Shown one piece after another: positions 60,316 through 64,000 of a stretch of DNA of 64,000 nt (position 1 is its first letter; the number at the start of each line of letters is the position of its first letter). The notes under the pieces were generated by a model that worked only from the letters and a program-made list of their open reading frames with translations, did no database searches and was not told where the DNA came from. The DNA lies in assembly GCA_003344405.1 (NCBI GenBank), contig NOWV01000182.1, forward strand, positions 93,894-157,893, written 5' to 3'. A program made the position numbers and the translations under genes. Source of the DNA: Trichoplax sp. H2 (lineage: Eukaryota > Placozoa > Uniplacotomia > Trichoplacea).

Positions 60316-61275
60316 ATGTTTAATAATACTACTCTTACACAATCGCAAGAAAATTTTGCTCTTATAGTTATCCAGTTTAGCCTTATTACGTTGACATTGG
60401 TTAGCAATATCGCTCTAGTAGGGATCGTGGCGTTCTCTAAAAATTTACATGATTTATCTTATAACTTTATTATTAATGTATTTATATCTGATATTCTCTC
60501 ATCAATCATACAGTGTACATATGCCATTACAGCAATCTCAACCGCTTCAATATCTAGGCCTGTTAGTGTACTTATATGTCGATTAGGATATGGACTTATG
60601 GTTACATCGGCCAACACCTCTATTGCAAGTTTAACTATGATAAGTATCTATCGATTAAAAATCGTCAGTTGTCCTTTAACATTTCGCAACACGATCATTT
60701 TTAAACATTGTACTAAGTTTATTATACTCTCTTGGCTTATGGGCGTCGTATTCGCTATCCCTGCTTTCCTAATAGGAGCTTATGATCCAGAAACGAAAGG
60801 CTGTGACATTGGCTTCCCTTATGATAAAGTCTTCAACATTGTCTATTTTTCGATTACTTTACTATTTGTCTACTTGATTCCAGGAATAATAATGTTAAGG
60901 AATTACAAACGTATCGCAATCTGTTTATCTTCTCAAATATCCGATAATACTGCTATAGCTCAAGACCGTAACGCTTCTATTAATCGCACAAGAACCGTTA
61001 TTCGAGTCTTTATCATCGTGACAGTTGCACAAACATTACTGCCATTGCCCTATATTATATCTGTCTTAACTTACTCAATACTCAATCAGAACCAATTTCA
61101 GTTACACGCTGATATTCCCCAACTTTCTGTAATCATCTGGCTATCGTTCGTTATCAATATAGCATCCTACCTAGTAAATCCATTTATGTTCTTAATTTTC
61201 GATAAAAATATTAGAATTGCAGCGCATGATCTATGTCTTCGAATTTATGATAGCTGTAGTTTTACGAAATCATGA
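60316..61275 (+). CDS. Rhodopsin-like GPCR, array copy 5, intact
   Basis: 319 residues, one exon, same length as copy 1. Anchors: VSNIALV, NVFISDIL, the Cys before TM3 (VLICRLGYG), Cys in the second loop (KGCDIGFP), Arg ending TM3 (SIYRLKIV), ILSWL, YLIPGIIML, LLPLPY and YLVNPFMF. The variations YRL for DRY and NPFMF for NPxxY are shared with the sisters. It differs from copy 1 mainly in the N-terminus (TLTQSQEN) and the third extracellular loop (LHADIPQLSV). Likely a functional receptor of unknown ligand. Confidence 0.92.
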   Translation: MFNNTTLTQSQENFALIVIQFSLITLTLVSNIALVGIVAFSKNLHDLSYNFIINVFISDILSSIIQCTYAITAISTASISRPVSVLICRLGYGLMVTSANTSIASLTMISIYRLKIVSCPLTFRNTIIFKHCTKFIILSWLMGVVFAIPAFLIGAYDPETKGCDIGFPYDKVFNIVYFSITLLFVYLIPGIIMLRNYKRIAICLSSQISDNTAIAQDRNASINRTRTVIRVFIIVTVAQTLLPLPYIISVLTYSILNQNQFQLHADIPQLSVIIWLSFVINIASYLVNPFMFLIFDKNIRIAAHDLCLRIYDSCSFTKS

Positions 61276-62559
61276 TTAATTTATCAAATACAAACATCAG
61301 ATGCGGTAACATTTTCATTAGACAGTTAGTCTTAAATAGCTTGCATACTATTTATAGCATTAATTACTATCCAATCATCATTCTGAAATGGATCTAATTA
61401 CCACTATAGTAATCTCGATACAGAATAGCAATAGAAGACCTGTTCACTATTTAACAGGTTAATTGTTATCACATACTAATATTGTTGTATTTATAGATTT
61501 AATTCCCGAAATTATACTAAATGATGTACTTTATGATGTGAAATGATATTAACAGTTATCGTGATTTATCACATAATTAATCTGGTGAAAATCGAAAGCC
61601 GTAGGGCAACGACAGCATTTGAGCTTATCAAATTATTACTTCGAGTATGCATTTGAAATATACCACATGTAACAAATGAAAAATTCTAAAATTAGATAGA
61701 CCGAATAGCTACTGTAATAAATTGGATGCGAAATAGTATTAGAGCACTTGTTCACTATTTATGGGGTTAATGGTTATCCACTCCTTATTCTGAAATTAGA
61801 TAGACCAAATTACTATTACAATAACTTTGATACGAAATATTGTTAAAGCTCTTGCTCGCTATTGACCTGTTCGACGTATAAGATGTTAGAACTTGCTTAC
61901 TCTTTATGCTGTTAATAATGGTTATCTTATCGCTATTTCTAAATGGATCAAAATGATTACTATGATAACTTTGTTATACTTTTATCTTGTTCTTAATCTG
62001 ATGGAAATCGAAATCTGTAACACAGCGACAGCACTTGAAATTATGTGTTTATTATTTCGAGTATACATTTGAAATAAATGACATGTAGCAATGAAAAATA
62101 CAGTACGCGTATACCGTTCGTCTGGTGACCGTGAACTGGAAAAATAATAAAAGTACGCTCTTAACTAATACGCAATACGTAATGGCTATCACTAAGACTC
62201 GTTAAATTATCATAATCTTATAATAGTACATTAAAATGATTTTAATCATTGACACTTGACTGAATGTCAAAGAAATAGACAACGATTACGCTACTTTTAA
62301 TCGCCTTCCATAAATAAAAGTTGTCTTCGATGAACATTAGCCAATTCTATTTCATACAAACTGTACATATTTTCTTTACCTTATGCAATAGCTTTACAGA
62401 CTTATCAAGATTAAGGATTTAGTACTATTATTATACGATTTCCTACTAATATCTATAGGATCTCTATGAATCTAGATTGTCTTGACTAATAGAGGCCGAT
62501 GTAAGAGTTCGTTCAACTCTTTATTTCTTTATAATACACTAAATGGAGCAATGATAGGA
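61276..62559. other. Downstream of GPCR copy 5 and start of the sixth unit
   Basis: ~100-bp repeats (61330-61480 and 61680-61960) interleaved with two unit markers (near 61605 and 62025), suggesting a partial local duplication of the unit boundary. The upstream region of the sixth unit begins after the second marker. Confidence 0.6.
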
Positions 62560-62922
62560 TGTTACGATGCGTAAGCTCGTCCTAATTATTGGAGTTTCTG
62601 ACGAGACTATAAAAGGCTGGTGCCTGAAGATTCCTTTTTTAGTTAGTTAGTTAGTCGGTTAGATAGTCAACTAGTTTTTCAATTGATATTTAATTGTAAA
62701 GGCTATAATCTTGGGTGCCGAGATTTCTTCAGTATTAAATGATAGTAAATCTCTGTCTTTCTCGTCTACACTAAATGTGACGCTATAATTATACCACAGT
62801 ATTCGGTCATTGGAACTGAATTATTTGGTGATATAGCTAATCTCGCCTCTTAAAGTTAGTAAGTGGCGTTCTTCGCAAGGATTGGCGTGTGTAGACTACT
62901 TTGTCACTAGTGGTGTGTGACA
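62560..62922. mobile_element. Solo LTR, 363 bp, with 5-bp target duplication
   Basis: TGTTACGA...TGTGACA, with TG..CA ends extended to TGT..ACA, flanked by direct TAGGA (62555-62559 and 62923-62927). Sister units show the empty site (ACAAATATTTTCATTTAATTG type, at about 54370 and 58515). TATAAAA lies at 62608-62614, and a (TTAG)n run TTAGTTAGTTAGTTAG follows near 62640. No internal retroviral-type sequence is present, so it is a recombined solo LTR of an LTR retrotransposon. Orientation follows the TATA box (plus). Confidence 0.88.
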
Positions 62923-62964
62923 TAGGAATATTTTCATTTATTTGCGATTGAATATTCCATAAAT

Positions 62965-63615
62965 ATATGTTACAATTCCTTTATTTACTAACCGAGCTGG
63001 CACTCCGGTCGGGGTTCCACGAATTAATCAAAAATGTAGTATTTACGATTTTCTTATATTTTCACTTCGTCTACACCATTACTTGCGGTCTCATAACCTA
63101 GTCGTCGTGTTCGCGAGGATTTCAAGACAGACCTCGCTCGATTCCTAACGTAGGGATCTTGTATCTGCGCTATATTATGTACCTACAGCACAATACAGTA
63201 CCTGAAGTTCCCTCTATAGTATTGCAGTATTTATTTATATCAGTGTGCATCGTGGGAATTTCAAGGTCTCTTTCTTTCTATTAAGTAATTAATTAATTGA
63301 TATTAAACGTACTTGCTCGACAAATTTATTAAAAGTGCAGGAAAATATAGTAAATGAAGTCTATATTAGTCCCTTCTTAAGTGATGAAAGCGTGCTGCGC
63401 ATTTAGAAAGTCCTCCTTAAATCGTTTATTAATTAACTGTAAACATATTCGAACACACCCTTGTATCAGTAATCAAACATGACAAAAGCGCAATATCAGG
63501 GACTCCTACAGAAACATTTTACACATAAAGTCAAAAAAATCTTATCTAACAAAATAACTGCCTTTCAACATATTCCCAAACTGACCGAGAAGGACCATTT
63601 CCTTTACTCAAAAAT
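62965..63615. other. Unit-foreign segment in the sixth GPCR unit
   Basis: After CATAAATAT the sequence departs from all sister units for about 650 bp and then returns to them near 63620 (GCTAACATTGTAC). It is less AT-rich in its first part (CGAGCTGGCACTCCGGTCGG at about 62992). No terminal repeats or protein motif seen. A 73-codon frame at 63479-63700 spans its right junction and is not called. Confidence 0.5.
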
Positions 63616-64000
63616 ATTTCTTTGCAGTACACGAATGCTAACATTGTACAAAAGTATGGTAATAACAATAAGCAATTCAATCAACTCTTATATAACGTAA
63701 TAACGATAATTCTACAATTGCTTTGCAATTTTAAGAATATTATCAGCAATATCTTTTATCAATGAATAATAATAGATAAAATGATTTCGTAGTAGTCAAG
63801 GAATAATTGCTCAATTAAGTATAACAAATTAGTGTGAAACGCTACTACCAGGTGTTACAGCTGGTAAATTTAAAACATTAATGTACTTGAGATAATTGCA
63901 ATACGGCTTAGGCTACAGAGTAAAATTAAGAAAATTCTCTTCAATCGTTGAACGCATTTCTAAACTCAATTCAATCAAGTAGCGTTAAATTACAATCAAG
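63616..64000. other. Upstream region of a further GPCR copy beyond the window
   Basis: Homologous to the ~450 bp that precede each receptor (AACATTGTAC, ACGCTACTACCAGGTGTTAC, ATACGGCTTAGGCTAC, AATTCAATCAAG). The promoter block and ATG would fall just past the right edge. Confidence 0.8.

Larger units (their letters stand above)
43620..64000 (+). repeat. Segmental tandem array of GPCR units (at least six)
   Basis: A marker, GTAGGG.AACGACAGCACTTGAA followed by TTATTTCGAGTATAC, occurs near 43650, 47200, 53835, 57990, 61605 and 62025 and opens each homologous unit (degraded in the third, about 50430). Units run roughly 43620-47190, 47190-50430, 50430-53815, 53815-57980, 57980-61590 and 61590 to beyond the edge. 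Each has the same order: marker; the ATTAAAGCATGCT block; a ~1.9-kb AT-rich upstream region with GATGTTACAGC; a proximal promoter block; one intronless GPCR; then a run of ~100-bp repeats. Unit sizes differ through insertions and deletions. Confidence 0.9.

Noticed and set aside
62985-63030. tRNA or SINE promoter boxes (TGGCACTCCGG, GGGTTCCAC)
   Set aside because: Boxes are too close together and do not fit the consensus; no cloverleaf can be drawn. No tRNA or rRNA gene was found elsewhere by eye.

Overview
This is eukaryotic, AT-rich animal DNA. Genes have short exons with GT..AG introns, AATAAA signals sit downstream of several of them, and there are no operons. Recognisable animal orthologues (WDHD1, RAD51AP1, MRPL28, PEX16, a LIMD2-like LIM protein), an extended-Tudor gene and a tandem cluster of intronless class-A GPCRs suggest an early-branching metazoan. 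A placozoan such as Trichoplax is my best guess; that is an inference from gene content and structure, not a database match. Gene models were built by hand by joining exons where splice sites, phase and remembered family resemblance agree.

Layout. 1-4510 (-): 5' two thirds of WDHD1/AND-1 (19 exons in view, 3' end beyond the left edge). 4511-6376: shared upstream region rich in GTAC palindromes, with a perfect E2F-type site. 6377-9295 (+): complete RAD51AP1 orthologue in 8 exons, head to head with WDHD1. 11377-14115 (+): MRPL28 in two exons around a 1.97-kb repeat-bearing intron. 14564-15001 (+): unrecognised ORF. 15776-18133 (+): two-Tudor protein. 19463-20586: a block duplicated on either side of a 20-N gap, most simply two haplotypes not merged. 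20970-21225: LTR-like sequence. 22230-22692 (-): LIMD2-like protein. 23277-25001 (-): EF-hand plus coiled-coil gene, incomplete at its 5' end, faintly like the polycystin-2 tail. 25.2-32.7 kb: gene-poor, many diverged tandem repeats including a 400-bp higher-order repeat.

32712-34127 and 36350-37765 (-): two paralogous 466-471-residue multipass membrane proteins that appear to consist of three tandem four-helix (MS4A/CD20-like) units; I do not know this architecture from a named family. 38.9-39.85 kb: second GTAC-palindrome field, then PEX16 (39938-43172, +, 10 exons including a 15-nt microexon, 337 aa).

43.6 kb to the right edge is a segmental array of 3.3-4.2-kb units, each carrying one rhodopsin-like GPCR gene with long homologous flanks. 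Of the five receptor copies two are intact (45594, 60316), one has an altered TM3-TM4 segment (49182), one has a nonsense codon (52219) and one a frameshift (55663). A sixth unit is cut by the window end; it carries a solo LTR with a clean 5-bp target-site duplication, dated relative to the array by the unaffected sister units.

The strongest candidates for something undescribed are the triple-tetraspan pair, the GPCR array with its nested ~100-bp repeats, and the GTAC-palindrome fields beside housekeeping genes.
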